A DNA stretch of 64,000 nucleotides, from the NCBI GenBank assembly GCA_903813345.2, contig CAIIXF020000007.1, forward strand, positions 32,708,698 through 32,772,697, written 5' to 3'. The first letter of the stretch is position 1. The number at the start of each line of letters is the position of its first letter. This DNA comes from Owenia fusiformis. Lineage: Eukaryota; Annelida; Polychaeta; Sabellida; Oweniidae. The translations under genes and the position numbers were made by a program. This document shows positions 34,284-44,104 of the stretch, one piece after another. Below the pieces are notes generated by a model. That model was given only the letters and a program-made list of their open reading frames with translations, ran no database searches and was not told the DNA's origin.

Positions 34284-34552
34284 GTATATTTTGCTAAAGA
34301 TGCAACACATATCAAATATTAACAGATTTAGTAATTTTTTGTGCTCTGAAAATAAATAAAAACTATTGGAAACGCTTGAGATATATTTGACACAGGTATA
34401 AGATACTTTTATCCATATATAAAAATCAATATTAGGCAATGCTTTGTCGAACATAACAAAGACATGTTTTTACAAAACTTTTTTTACAAAAGTTAATGAC
34501 AGTATTTTATTTTTTAAAGCTCTCAGCGGAGAAAAAACCCCAATGATAACTG

Positions 34553-35040
34553 TTAAGGTGCTATGGAAGTTAACAGGAAATGACAAAACAAGAAATGTCA
34601 AAACCATGCTGGATTTTGAATTTTTTTTGAACCAAGATAACAGAGTTCTCTTTGGACCTCCAGTTAGTTTAACTAGTTCCACATATCATTTACATGACCG
34701 GGAACACAATGGAAATGGTCAGAATGACCATAAACATGATGAAATAACCTTTTCAGCCCTCTGAAAATGTGACTGAAAAATAGCTAAGAGTAGGTGCTCA
34801 GGAAAGGTCACTGAACAGAATCTTTTGACTTTTTCAGAAAATGTGCCCAATATATTGCTCTAAATGATACAATTTTTAAAAATTTCATATCATTCTTAGA
34901 AAAAGAAAAAAATGAAAAAAACTGAATTTAAAATCGATCTATTTTCCTTTTAACTACAGCCATTATTGTTTCAGAAGATTTTTTATAATTTCAAAGATTG
35001 TATCATTTAGAGCAATATGTTAGACATATTTTCTGAAAAG
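34553..35040 (-). mobile_element. TTAA MITE ('AAGGTGCTATGG' family), reversed copy
   Basis: Starts TTAAGGTGCTATGGAAGTTA and matches the reverse complement of the full copy at 62199-62682 along its length. Its far end is rearranged. Other pieces: 36690-37432, 42136-42256, 55393-55618. The open frame of about 106 codons at 34444-34764 is incidental. Confidence 0.7.
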
Positions 35041-35044
35041 ATTA

Positions 35045-36668
35045 AAATTAGTACTGTGGGTACTGGGCTCACATGGTGTTGCTCAAAAGTGAAAATAAAA
35101 AGACAGGTATAATTTTTTGCAGATTTTTTGTGACAAAATTATTTCATACAACTACTCTTTTCAAAGACATGGCTTTTTACAATGCAGGACACCTGAACTT
35201 ATATGTAAAGCTAGGAAATGGGCCAAAAGTGAATTTCCCGAGACAAAAATGGTGGCCATTTTGAAAATAGGCAAGATTTTGAAGCAGGAGTCACAGTTTT
35301 TTTTTCTTTATTGATGTTGAACAAAAATATTTTAAATCAGGAATCCTATCTACAGAGGATTTAATAAGTGTTGACAGAGGTTTAAAACTTGCCACTATTT
35401 TGGACTGACTGAGAGACAGATGGACGAATCAATGTTAACTAAAATGGCTGAAAATAAAAAAAACAGATATAATATTTTGCTGAATTTTTGTAACAAAATT
35501 ATTTCATATATCTACTCTTTACAGTGACATGGCTATTTACAATGCAGGACAGCTGAAATTATTTGTAAAGCTAGGAAATGGGCCAAAAGTGAATTTCGCG
35601 AGACAGGAATGGCGACCATTTTGAAAATAGGCGAGCTTTTGAACCAAGAGTCATAGGAGAGTTTTTTGTATTGATGTTGAAAAAAATTAACTTAAAACAG
35701 GAATCCTATCGACAGAGGGTTTAAGGCAAATGGTCCTAAAAGTGGATTTTGCGAGACAGATGGACAAATCAATGTTAACTAAAATGGCTGAAAATAAAAA
35801 AATGGATGGAATTTTTTTCTGATTTTTCGTAACAAAATTATTTCATACATCTACTCTTTACATTGACATGGATTTTTACAATGTAGGACACTTGAAATTA
35901 TTTGTAAAGCTAGGAAATGGGCCAAAAGTGAATTTCGCGAGATAAAAATGGCGGCCATTTTGAAAATAGGCGAGCTTTTGAGCCAGGAGTCATAGGGGAG
36001 TTTTCTGTATTGATGTTGAACAGAAATAACTTAAAACAGGAATCCTATCGACAGAGGTTTTAAAACGTGCCACTGTTGTTGACGAAAAAGTGGATTTCGC
36101 GAGTCAGATGGACAAATCAATGTTAACTAAAATGGCTGAAAATAAAAAAATGGATAGAATTTTTCGCTGATTTTTTGTAACAAAATTATTTCATATATCT
36201 ACTCTTTACATTGACATGGATTTTTACAATGTAGGACACCTGAAATTATTTGTAAAGCTAGGAAATGGGTCAAAAGTGAATTTCGCGAGACAAAAATGGC
36301 GGCCATTTTGAAAATAGGCGAGCTTTTGAACCAGGAGTCATAGGGGAGTTTTCTGTATTGATGTTGAACAGAAATAACTTAAAACAGGAATCCTATCGAC
36401 AGAGGTTTTCTAGGAAATGGGTCAAAAGTGAATTTCGCGAGACAAAAATGGCGGCCATTTTGAAAATAGGCGAGCTTTTGAACCAGGAGTCATAGGGGAG
36501 TTTTCTGTATTGATGTTGAACAGAAATAACTTAAAACAGGAATCCTATCGACAGAGGTTTTAGAACGTGCCACTATTCTTGACGGACAGACAGACAGACA
36601 GACGGACAGACAGACGGACAGACAGACGAACAAGTGAGCGATTGCTAAAGCTCACCATGTGAGCTAAT
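35045..36668 (+). mobile_element. Pearl-like family B element, fullest copy
   Basis: Head GGTACTGGGCTCACATGGTG; four full units of about 350 bp plus a short one, each with TGAATTTCGCGAGACAAAAA TGGCGGCCATTTTG and GGAATCCTATCGACAGAGG; tail at 36575-36640 is GACGGACAGACAGACAGACA-type microsatellite, then AGTGAGCGATTGC and CACCATGTGAGCTAATAAT. The last two units are almost identical, so the array expanded recently. Non-coding. Confidence 0.75.
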
Positions 36669-36689
36669 AATAATAATAATAAAAAGATT

Positions 36690-37432
36690 CTGTTCATTGA
36701 CCTTTCCTGAGCACATACTTTTAGCTATTTTTCAGTCACATTTTCAGAGGGCTGAAAAGGTTATTTCATCATGTTTATGGTCATTCTGACCATTTTCATT
36801 GTGTTCCCGGTCATGTAAATGATATGTGGAACTAGTTAAACTTACTCGAGTCTCTAGCTTACAGCTAGATGTAACTTCATTGATTTCGTATGTACTCGTA
36901 TTTCGTATGTAAAAATTGCTACACGCACCTAGAAATTATTTTTAATAAATTTTATAAATATTTTTAAGAATATTAATTATATTTAGGATGAAGCGTTGCT
37001 TGTCTGGATTTAGATATTTCAAAATTTCTCTTCGGAGTTAGACACATGGTGAAATTTTCTCAGCTGTAGCTAAAAATGGCTTCCGGTTCCGAATGGAGGA
37101 AACTTTGAAATTATTCTCGCTTAAAGAAATCAAATATAACAATTGATTCAGACAGAGATGTGTGCTGATGTTTCTCAAATCTATACATAGAGGTATATTT
37201 CATATTATTATGCCGTATTCACTGTGCGTGTGACACAATGATTTACAATATTTACAATACCAAGGCAGCTCAATCTTTCTACTCAAAGCCGGAATATAGA
37301 GAAGGCTTTGGACCGAAGTAAAGTTAAACTGACTGGAGGTCCAAACAGAACTCTGTTATCTTGGTTCAAAAAATTTTCAAAATCCAGCATGGTTTTGACA
37401 TTTTTTGTTTTGTCATTTCCTGTTAACTTCCA
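36690..37432 (+). mobile_element. TTAA MITE copy split by a 480-bp insertion
   Basis: 36690-36840 matches the middle of the 62199-62682 copy up to GGAACTAGTTAAACT. The match resumes at about 37322 with TTAAACTGACTGGAGGTCC and runs to TTAACTTCCATG at 37432. The intervening 36841-37320 has no recognised content; GTTAAACT is repeated at both joints. Confidence 0.6.
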
Positions 37433-37950
37433 TGTATACAATAGTTGCATTAACAGATTAAAGAAGTGTGCAAACAAATATAATACAAATCAAGGAAGGT
37501 TAATTTTCATGTTTTGTTCTTTTACAATATTTGTAATACGTAGTTTTATCATCTGATTATAGTATCATGCTTCTGAAGCAAGACACTACGAATTATTTTA
37601 ATAATCAAGCAACTGGCTTATGCATATTTTACAATATAGGATATAAGTTCCGAATTCATACAAGATATATAAACAATCGTTGATAGTTTTAACATATTTG
37701 GGCTATAGTCTGAATATTTCCATTCCAAATTTCAAAAAATTTCAGACTTGGATAAAAATTCGGAATGTACTAAAAACCCTTCGACCCTTCGACCCTGCGA
37801 CCTACGACTTACAGCGTGTCAAGAATTTTTGAAATATATTTTTATAAAAACCCTTCGACCTTCTAGATATTTCTCAGTCCATATGAAGTTGCTGGAAATA
37901 TTACTTTGTGTATAGAAATTAAGAATCTGTCCCAAGAGAGTTAAAGATAT

Positions 37951-38260
37951 TTAAAGCTGGACTTCGATCGGAGCCGGCGATATGATTTTGGAAAGGTTTC
38001 TAAATGAAGAACGTGATGTCACTTCCGAATCATAGCATTAAAAATAAGTACCGTTTAATTACTTCCACCATTCATAATATTATGGTGGTCCAGCGGTAGA
38101 ATGCTCGCTGAGCACGCGGGAGGCCCGGGTTCGAATCCCTCATTCGCCTTTTTATTTTTTTAACTAAATGATTGTTCTTTGATATTACGCAGATAATTTT
38201 TTTTTTTTATTTACATAAACTTTATATTAGAGCTTGAAAATGTAAAAACAATATAAAAAT
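37951..38260 (+). mobile_element. tRNA-Gly-like TTAA MITE, partial copy
   Basis: Starts TTAAAGCTGGACTTCGATCG with an internal deletion relative to the full copy. The tRNA-like part at about 38079-38147 keeps the A box TGGTCCAGCGG (38086-38096) and B box GGTTCGAATCC (38128-38138) and is followed by a T-rich run. The 3' part is lost after about 38253. Confidence 0.7.
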
Positions 38261-38526
38261 TTCGACCGCAATGCGTGACATATACGTAATTCGCGTGAAA
38301 AGTCCGAACGAAATGCGTACGTTTTTTTTTCGGCGTTCGTATTTTTGCTGTGTAGACCTAGGTGTAGACGAACTTTTTTAGAAATTTTTCTACTGAAACA
38401 TTTTTGCTTGACAGTTACCAGGTAAAATGCTTATCGCAGATTGTGGTCGTAGGCCCGCATCATTAGTAAGCCTGTGTTTCTACAATGTCGGAGAATGAAC
38501 TATGCATTGCACACATAAATGACCTA

Positions 38527-39354
38527 CCTCGATACATTCCTGAGTATTTTAGAATTCTTTTCATATAGTTGAATCGCAAATTGTATGGGTTTATCAGCAG
38601 AACGAAGATATTTTCGTTTTTGATAGCAATATTTGCGTGTAATATTTAAAGCTGGACTACGCTCCGAAACGCAATCTTGGGTTGTTTGTTTCGGGGGTGA
38701 ACTTTATCATTTTGAGCTTAATGAAAGATTATAGAATGATGAACAAATGGGGCAAATCTTGTGTAGAAATACTTACGATAAATGTGTCATTTCAAAGATT
38801 TTTCATTGAATTTGCTTCGATCGGAGCCGGCGATATGATTTTGGAAAGGTTTCTAAATGAAGAATGTGACGTCACTTCCGAATCATAGCATTCAAAATAA
38901 GTAGCTTTTAATTACTTCACCATTCAGAATATTACGGTGGTGTAGCGGTAGTATCCTCGCTGAGCATGCCGGAGGCCCGGGTTCGAATCCCGCATTCGCC
39001 TTTTTATTTTTTAACTAAATGATTGTTCTTTGATATTACGCAGAAAAAAACAATTTTTATTTACATAAACTTTATATTAGAGCTTGAAAATGTAAAAACA
39101 ATATATGTCAACATATTGCGTTTTTGAGCGATGTGCAGGTTTAACTTATTTCAACCGTCAAATTCCTCCATTCAGTTCCCGGCATGCACCAGTCATAAGG
39201 GAAATCCCTGGGGAATTCCCCTTCCGACATTTTGAAAATTGCTGAGATATTTCCGATGTAAAAACTTAAATCTCTTCGTTCTGCCGATAAACCCATACAA
39301 TTGGCGATCTGACAACATAAAAAGAATTTTAAAATACTCTGGAATGTATCGAGG
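38527..39354. mobile_element. 828-bp TA-flanked foldback inserted in the arm of the 2.7-kb element
   Basis: Ends CCTCGATACATTCC and GGAATGTATCGAGG flanked by TA on both sides. Arms of about 85 bp (GTATGGGTTTATCAGC and its complement) pair. The right arm of the host element at about 40183-40205 keeps the empty site. It contains the tRNA-bearing MITE 38646-39144. Confidence 0.8.
38646..39144 (+). mobile_element. tRNA-Gly-like TTAA MITE, full copy
   Basis: TTAA edges at 38646-38649 and 39141-39144; inverted ends TAAAGCTGGACTACGCTCC and TAAACCTGCACATCGCTC. The tRNA-like block at about 38930-39000 has A box TGGTGTAGCGG (38938-38948) and B box GGTTCGAATCC (38980-38990) and ends in CGCC then TTTTTATTTTTT, a pol III type stop. 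It contains an upstream GTGACGTCAC (CRE-like) at about 38867. Confidence 0.75.
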
Positions 39355-39436
39355 TACAGTCATTTTTTTTATTCTGGGAATCAGATCATATGGTTGAAAT
39401 AAGGAAAGAATGTGATGTAACCACGTGTCTACTTAC

Positions 39437-39458
39437 CGGCTTGTTCTATGTCATCCAT
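39437..39458 (-). other. Candidate alternative first exon of ACL4 borne by a transposon arm
   Basis: On the gene strand the 22 nt read ATG GAT GAC ATA GAA CAA GCC G and are followed by GTAAGT. This encodes MDDIEQA plus one base and is phase 1, as is ACL4 exon 1, whose end and donor are almost the same (GCTG|GTAAGT against GCCG|GTAAGT). Splicing to exon 2 would stay in frame (MDDIEQAGKKKQ). No transcript evidence; inference only. Confidence 0.35.
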
Positions 39459-40087
39459 CGGACTAGGTTACATCGTGGAATGCAGCCAAACACGACACTG
39501 AAGGCAACAGCATATCTATCTTGATCTTAGCCGAATTTTTGGAAATTTAGATCGTCCATTTTGCAAGCTCATGTGACTGACACGTGACACGTGTCTGATC
39601 ACGTGACTAGTTACTGTACCGATCATGTGACTTAATGACGTGTCAATGACGTGTCTCCCAACCATGTCTTCAAGGAAAACGGAAGTAAATATTTTGGAAA
39701 ATGTTTTCCGAGCATTTGCTACTGATTATACAAGGCCCAATAACGAACGAAACTGCTAAATTGTTTTTCGTGCCTAACAGGCGCAGTAAGCTTACGCAAT
39801 GAAAGAAACTGCTAAATTGTATTTTTAGTCTGCTTATTGATCTATTGATTCATAAAGACCTGAAATGATGCATTCAAATAAGACCGCCTCCTAAATGAAA
39901 ACACTACACCTAAGGTGGTGAAAAAGAACGAACTAAAGTTAAAAGATCGCAACGTTCGCTACTTTGTTCAATTCCGGAAATGTCCAAGGGGCTGCAAATG
40001 GGAAATTATTTAGATTTAGATTTTATAACCTCAGAATACTGGCTTCATTGTCGTGTTTGGCTGCTTTCCACGATGTAACCTAGTCTG

Positions 40088-40109
40088 ATGGATGACATAG
40101 AACAAGCCG
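40088..40109 (+). other. Mirror copy of the MDDIEQA mini-exon in the right arm
   Basis: Identical 22-nt sequence with GTAAGT at 40110, pointing right, away from the element's middle. It lies antisense to ACL4. Conservation of the ATG frame and donor in both arms suggests a functional part of the element. Confidence 0.35.
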
Positions 40110-40627
40110 GTAAGTAGACACGTGGTTACATCACATTCTTTCCTTATTTCAACCATATGAACTGATTCCCAGAATAAAAAAAATCACTGTAGGTCATTTA
40201 TAGTGCAATGCGTAGTTCATTCTCCGACATTGTAGAAAGACAGGCTTACCAATGAAACGGGCCTACGACCACAATCTAAAGGGGTCGTAGGATGCGATAA
40301 GTAAAATGCGTATTTGCGTGCACAGGGAGCTCAAGTTGGAACTATACGTAATCATTTAGTAAACTGGACTGGGAAATCAGAGGTCGAAGGGTTTTTCAAT
40401 AAAATATATTCCAAAAATTCTTGACACCCAGTAAGTCGTAGGGTCGAAGGGTCGTAGGTCGAAGGGTTTTTAGTACATTCCTAAAAATTCCGAACAAGCA
40501 CCCTGACTAAAAATGTTACTGTAACAGTCAGAGCGTAGATTCGGATCATTAGGATTCGTACCAATGGTGTGTCCTCCTGACTCCTCAATATATAACATTC
40601 AATATTTACTAAGATACCTACACTTAC

Positions 40628-40673
40628 CAGCTTTCGGCTTTTTCTTAGATTTCGGCGCATGCTTTCCTGCCAT
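40628..40673 (-). CDS. ACL4: ACL4 exon 1 (start codon, basic N-terminus)
   Basis: The exon encodes MAGKHAPKSKKKPKA plus the first base of a Gly codon. The donor reads G|GTAAGTG, phase 1. The start sits in a good Kozak context (A at -3, G at +4), and upstream bases include GGAAGT, an ETS-like core, which is weak promoter evidence. The lysine-rich stretch (SKKKPK) resembles a nuclear localisation signal and continues as GKKK in exon 2. Confidence 0.8.
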
Positions 40674-40799
40674 TTTACAACTTCCGATGGAAAGAACAAA
40701 AGTTGTCACTCAACTCAGAGTAAACAAAAATGGTAAGATAATCTGCGACGAAGAAAATAGAGTGTGGACTACTGTTATGAAAATATAGTTAGCCATCAA

Positions 40800-41240
40800 T
40801 GATTCAATATATGATTTATCATTCCGATGAGATTTTATATGTTTATATGAAGCTTTATGAAGCTTTATAGCTTTATATGTTAGTACTTATTTGATGAGGT
40901 CAGCTCAACGGCATATCTTTAGACCCAAGGCCCTCAACTCAAGACGACAATCCGAAGCTCTTGAAATATCATTCTGTTGATCAAAGGTCATGTAATATGC
41001 ACATATGTTTGTGATAAGACAGTTGTGTAGCAATAATACTTAGACGCTGGATAACCAGGTGTACTGTAGCTTTAGTTTTTCTTCTGCTATTTGCAAAGCA
41101 TTTATCAAAACTGCTGCAAAAGGTCCTAAGAAACTTGGGTGAGTATTTACAATACTTAGTTTGCACAAAGCTATCTCTTGGGAGATATACATACCTGTGT
41201 GTAAAAGGGGGGGGGGGCTTATTCAGTGTTAGTTCAGTCG
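40800..41240. other. Gene-free stretch upstream of ACL4
   Basis: No gene recognised. Short direct repeats AGCTTTATATG occur at 40850-40880 and a G run at about 41207-41217. The ACL4 promoter presumably lies at 40674-40800, but no clear element beyond GGAAGT near the ATG was seen. Confidence 0.35.
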
Positions 41241-41244
41241 GTTT

Positions 41245-41830
41245 CTCTAGGTAAACATAAGTGCAGTTTGGTGCACACTTGGTGCACCAGAGCTCTGCAC
41301 CATAGGCCAAGGGAAAAGTAATAGTAAGCTGTATATAGAAGAGATTACCCTTGGCCTATGCTCTGCACCAAAGTGCACTTATTAGCACCAATATTTATTG
41401 GGGTCCGCGCATTACACCGAAACCCATTATACCGACGCGCATTGCACTGGCGGATTAGGGGGGGGGGCCCAGGGGCCCGGGCCCCCCCCCCTTGGGTGGG
41501 CCCAGAAAAAAAAAATTGGGCCCAAAAAAATTTTTGGGCCAAACAAGGCCTTCAGGCCCCAAAAAGTGGGCCTTTTTGGTCATTACTGGGCCTTTTAAGG
41601 CCTTATTTGTTAATTTCAGGCCAAATTTTGAAGAAAATGGGCCTCAAAATTTCAAAATTTGGGCCCACTTTTGGATTTTAGGGGCCCAAAATTTTTTTTC
41701 GCGCAAGCGCGGACGTTTTTTCTCTGACCTGAAATTTGGGCCCCCCCCCTTGTTGGTTCCTGGATCCGCCCCTGCATTGTACCGAGAGGTGTTGTACCGA
41801 ATGCCATAATATCGAAGCACATTGTAAAAT
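41245..41830. repeat. Palindrome, CGGTATAATGCGC-type repeat and nested GC-rich MITE
   Basis: 41255-41310 and 41345-41385 are inverted (AGCTCTGCACCATAGGCCAA / TTGGCCTATGCTCTGCACC). 41400-41450 and 41777-41820 hold a 13-14 bp word close to CGCATTATACCGA. Between them, 41450-41776 is a MITE with ends CTGGCGGATTAGGGGGGGG and CCTGGATCCGCCCCTG and a body full of GGGCCC words. Long open frames here come from the low-complexity GGGCC runs and are not genes. Confidence 0.6.
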
Positions 41831-42129
41831 GTTCCTTTGTGTATCTATCTGCGTGTAACTTTTATGAGAAAATGCAAGCGCAACTTAATTGATGTAGACA
41901 AATTAGCAATCGAACACATATTTAAAGTTTATTTGGAGTAAAATATAAGACAGTTTTTAAGTTTTGATACATGATATTCAATAATTAGAATTGACGAAAA
42001 TCTTTACAAACGAGAGATCATGTATTTTAAGATAAGAACAACCTGTCATCAGCGATAGAAAAGCCACCCATTTGTTTGTCTATTGCCCCTCTATTTATTC
42101 GGAAAACAACTCAATAGTTTATAAGAATA

Positions 42130-43330
42130 CGTTTAAGGTGTAATGATACTTAACAGGAAATGATGAAACAGGAAGTGACAAAACATTTTGCATTTTTAGA
42201 CATTTTTTTGAACAAAGATAACAGAGTTCTGTTTTGACCTCCAGTCAATTTAACTATATTTAATTATGTCTTATGTCATAGGATGTCTGATTTAGTTTAA
42301 AAAAAGTTGCTGCCAAAATTCTAACATTTATTCCATGTTGTCTAGTCTTTAATTCAAGGATCCCTTCTCGAGGGCAGAAAAACAGGATAAAAATGTGAAA
42401 GAAAATACAGTAAATTGAATTGAAATAAATGTAACGCATTGTGTTATAGATGATGAAATATTTTAACGAACTGACAATTAACATTACGTACATTTTTATG
42501 ATTTGAAATACCTAGCCTCATATACAACGATCAATGCACCATTGGAAAGTTTATCTTGTCTTCTTTAGTTTCCTTTCTGACAGAAGTGAATCAACTGTCA
42601 CGCATTGAACTTCATTAAAGGCCCAAGATACTTAATTATCCCAACCAACGAAGTTCTTTAGGGATATAGTGAAGCCCTCCGTCCGTCCAGTCAGTCCGTC
42701 CGTCTGTCCGTCCGTCTGTCTGGAAGATAACTCGAATACTAGTCAACAGATTTTTTTCATATTTGGTGGAAAGATGTATATTAGTGAAGGTCAAAAAAGG
42801 TCAAAAAGGTATTTTTTCAACTTGCTTCAAATTATTATCCCATAAAACGAAGTTCTGAGGGATATACAGGCCTGTCAACTGTCCCGCAATTTGCGTATTT
42901 GTCACGCATTTGCTGAAGAATTTGAAGTCACGCCAGTTATTTTTGCGTGACAGAAAATGTCACGCAAATACGCATTTTACCTGGTAATTGTCAAGCAAAG
43001 ATATTTCTGTAGAAAAATTTCTAAAAAAGATCGTCTACACAGCAAAAATACGAATGTCGTAAAAAAAACGTACGCATTTCGTTCGGACTTTTCACGCGAA
43101 TTACGTATATGTCACGCATTCCGTTCGAAATTTTCTGGTGCAATATGTAAAAAAAATTATATAGGGCATTAATAAAGCTAGAAATGTAGATATTAAAGAA
43201 GCACATGGCAGCCATCTTGAAAAATGCCTTTACTTGTTATTTTACGATTTTTGCTGTAACTCAAAATGTAATGTCACGCATTTGGTACAAAATATGTGTA
43301 TATATCATGCATTTCTTTCGAAAATATTTA
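42130..43330. repeat. Mosaic of repeat fragments
   Basis: 42136-42256: TTAA MITE piece. 42300-42530: match to 31388-31640. 42640-42850: two pearl-like heads with TCCGTCCG microsatellite (42680-42722) and family D words. 42880-43140 and 43270-43330: TCACGC-motif repeat with CHAF-type frames. 43170-43260: family C piece. 43330-43570: nothing recognised. Confidence 0.5.
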
Positions 43331-43572
43331 CACACAAGTAAAGATTGAAATTTCTCAGATGACAAACCAAGATACACCCATCCTTACCCCTTGCAAAGAT
43401 ATTGCCATCTTTCATTCTAAAGTCACAAATGCAAGTTCAGATTTACTTGTGACATCGCTGCTTCATGAACATCAACAAAATAGCAACAGATACATTTTGC
43501 GGCGAGCATCCATGCGCATTGTAAAGAGGGGGAAAGTCCCAGATTCCAAAATCCCAGTCACCCGCTCACTTA

Positions 43573-43986
43573 GGGGAGGCATCAAAAGTTCAATGTCTGA
43601 TAGGAAACTAAATAAATCTAGTTTTGAGCTGGACCCCCCCCCTCCCCCTCAAAACTAAATATAATGAAAGTTGATCACGGACTTTTCACATGTTTTAGCG
43701 ACTCAATTTGGACTTTCCTGGGGGTAGTACTATAACTTATTTATGATTCATAAAACATGTGCCATCAACAATAGGCATAATATTCCATGTTGCATGCATC
43801 TTGGTGAAGAAGGCATCTGGTAAAGTCTTTATTTTCAAACCATTCCAAGGCATTTCGAGTCGAAATTGCAAAAAAATTCAAATGTTGAAATTTGTCGGAT
43901 AGCAAACTGAAATAGCTTTGACCCCCTCCCCCCTAAACTAGATTTATTTAGTTTTCTATCAGACATTGATCTTTTGATGCCTCCCC
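43573..43986. mobile_element. TTA-flanked MITE, copy 3
   Basis: Same termini as copies 1 and 2, TTA at 43570-43572 and 43987-43989, 414 bp. It lies just outside the large inverted repeat. Confidence 0.85.
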
Positions 43987-44104
43987 TTAAGATATCAATC
44001 ATATTCCTGAATGTTATTTACCTATAACATTTACTCGAGGTGGAAGGTGTGAGAATAGTGCAAAAAATGACTTTGTGAGCTGGATGGAGTTTCTTTGTAT
44101 TTTT

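Larger units (their letters stand above)
37755..40495. mobile_element. 2.7-kb long-TIR element in ACL4 intron 1
   Basis: The ends are inverted: GGAATGTACTAAAAACCCTTC and repeated CCCTTCGACC / GGGTCGTAGG words at 37755-37860 and 40380-40495. Further in, 38436-38526 plus 39355-39500 on the left pair with 40040-40290 on the right. The left arm carries two later insertions (37951-38260 and 38527-39354). About 39540-40020 is the unpaired middle, where no protein was recognised. It sits 130 bp from ACL4 exon 1 and each arm holds a short ATG exon with a consensus donor. Confidence 0.65.
7741..40673 (-). other. ACL4: ACL4-like gene: TPR assembly chaperone of ribosomal protein uL4 (Rpl4), 9 exons, 3' end missing
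   Basis: Nine minus-strand exons splice into one continuous frame of about 327 residues with compatible phases throughout. Known of the family: yeast Acl4 is a TPR protein that captures newly made Rpl4 and escorts it to the pre-ribosome. Seen here: a short basic N-terminus (MAGKHAPKSKKKPKAG), a YTVDQLLDK helix, TPR helices in exons 3-4 (ELEPDN, ELSPDNG), an AYCSVAELYMTDLC helix (exons 5-6), a TPR-like RAIERDATYAEA segment (exon 6), VKLWLP (exon 7), two acidic helices (exon 8) and VWYLLGL (exon 9). The order and motifs fit the Acl4 family; assignment is from memory without a search. The final exon, expected to be short and acidic, was not found between 1 and 7690 and is probably outside the window. 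The introns are inflated by transposons: intron 1 is 12.3 kb and intron 8 is 5.9 kb. Intron 5 carries a minisatellite derived from exon 5. Confidence 0.82.

Noticed and set aside
34444-34764. 106-codon plus-strand open frame
   Set aside because: It lies in a TTAA MITE also present at other loci where the frame is not kept; no family similarity.
38079-38147. Functional tRNA-Gly gene (also 38930-39000)
   Set aside because: A and B boxes are good, but the anticodon loop and acceptor stem do not fit, there is no discriminator/CCA context, and the sequence recurs inside a MITE family.
40736-40746. ATG followed directly by GTAAGA on the plus strand upstream of ACL4, as a divergent first exon
   Set aside because: The exon would be only an ATG; no downstream partner exon found.
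41358-41809. Overlapping open frames of about 105 codons on the plus strand
   Set aside because: They arise from GGGCCC/AAAA low-complexity sequence in a MITE; three frames are open at once.
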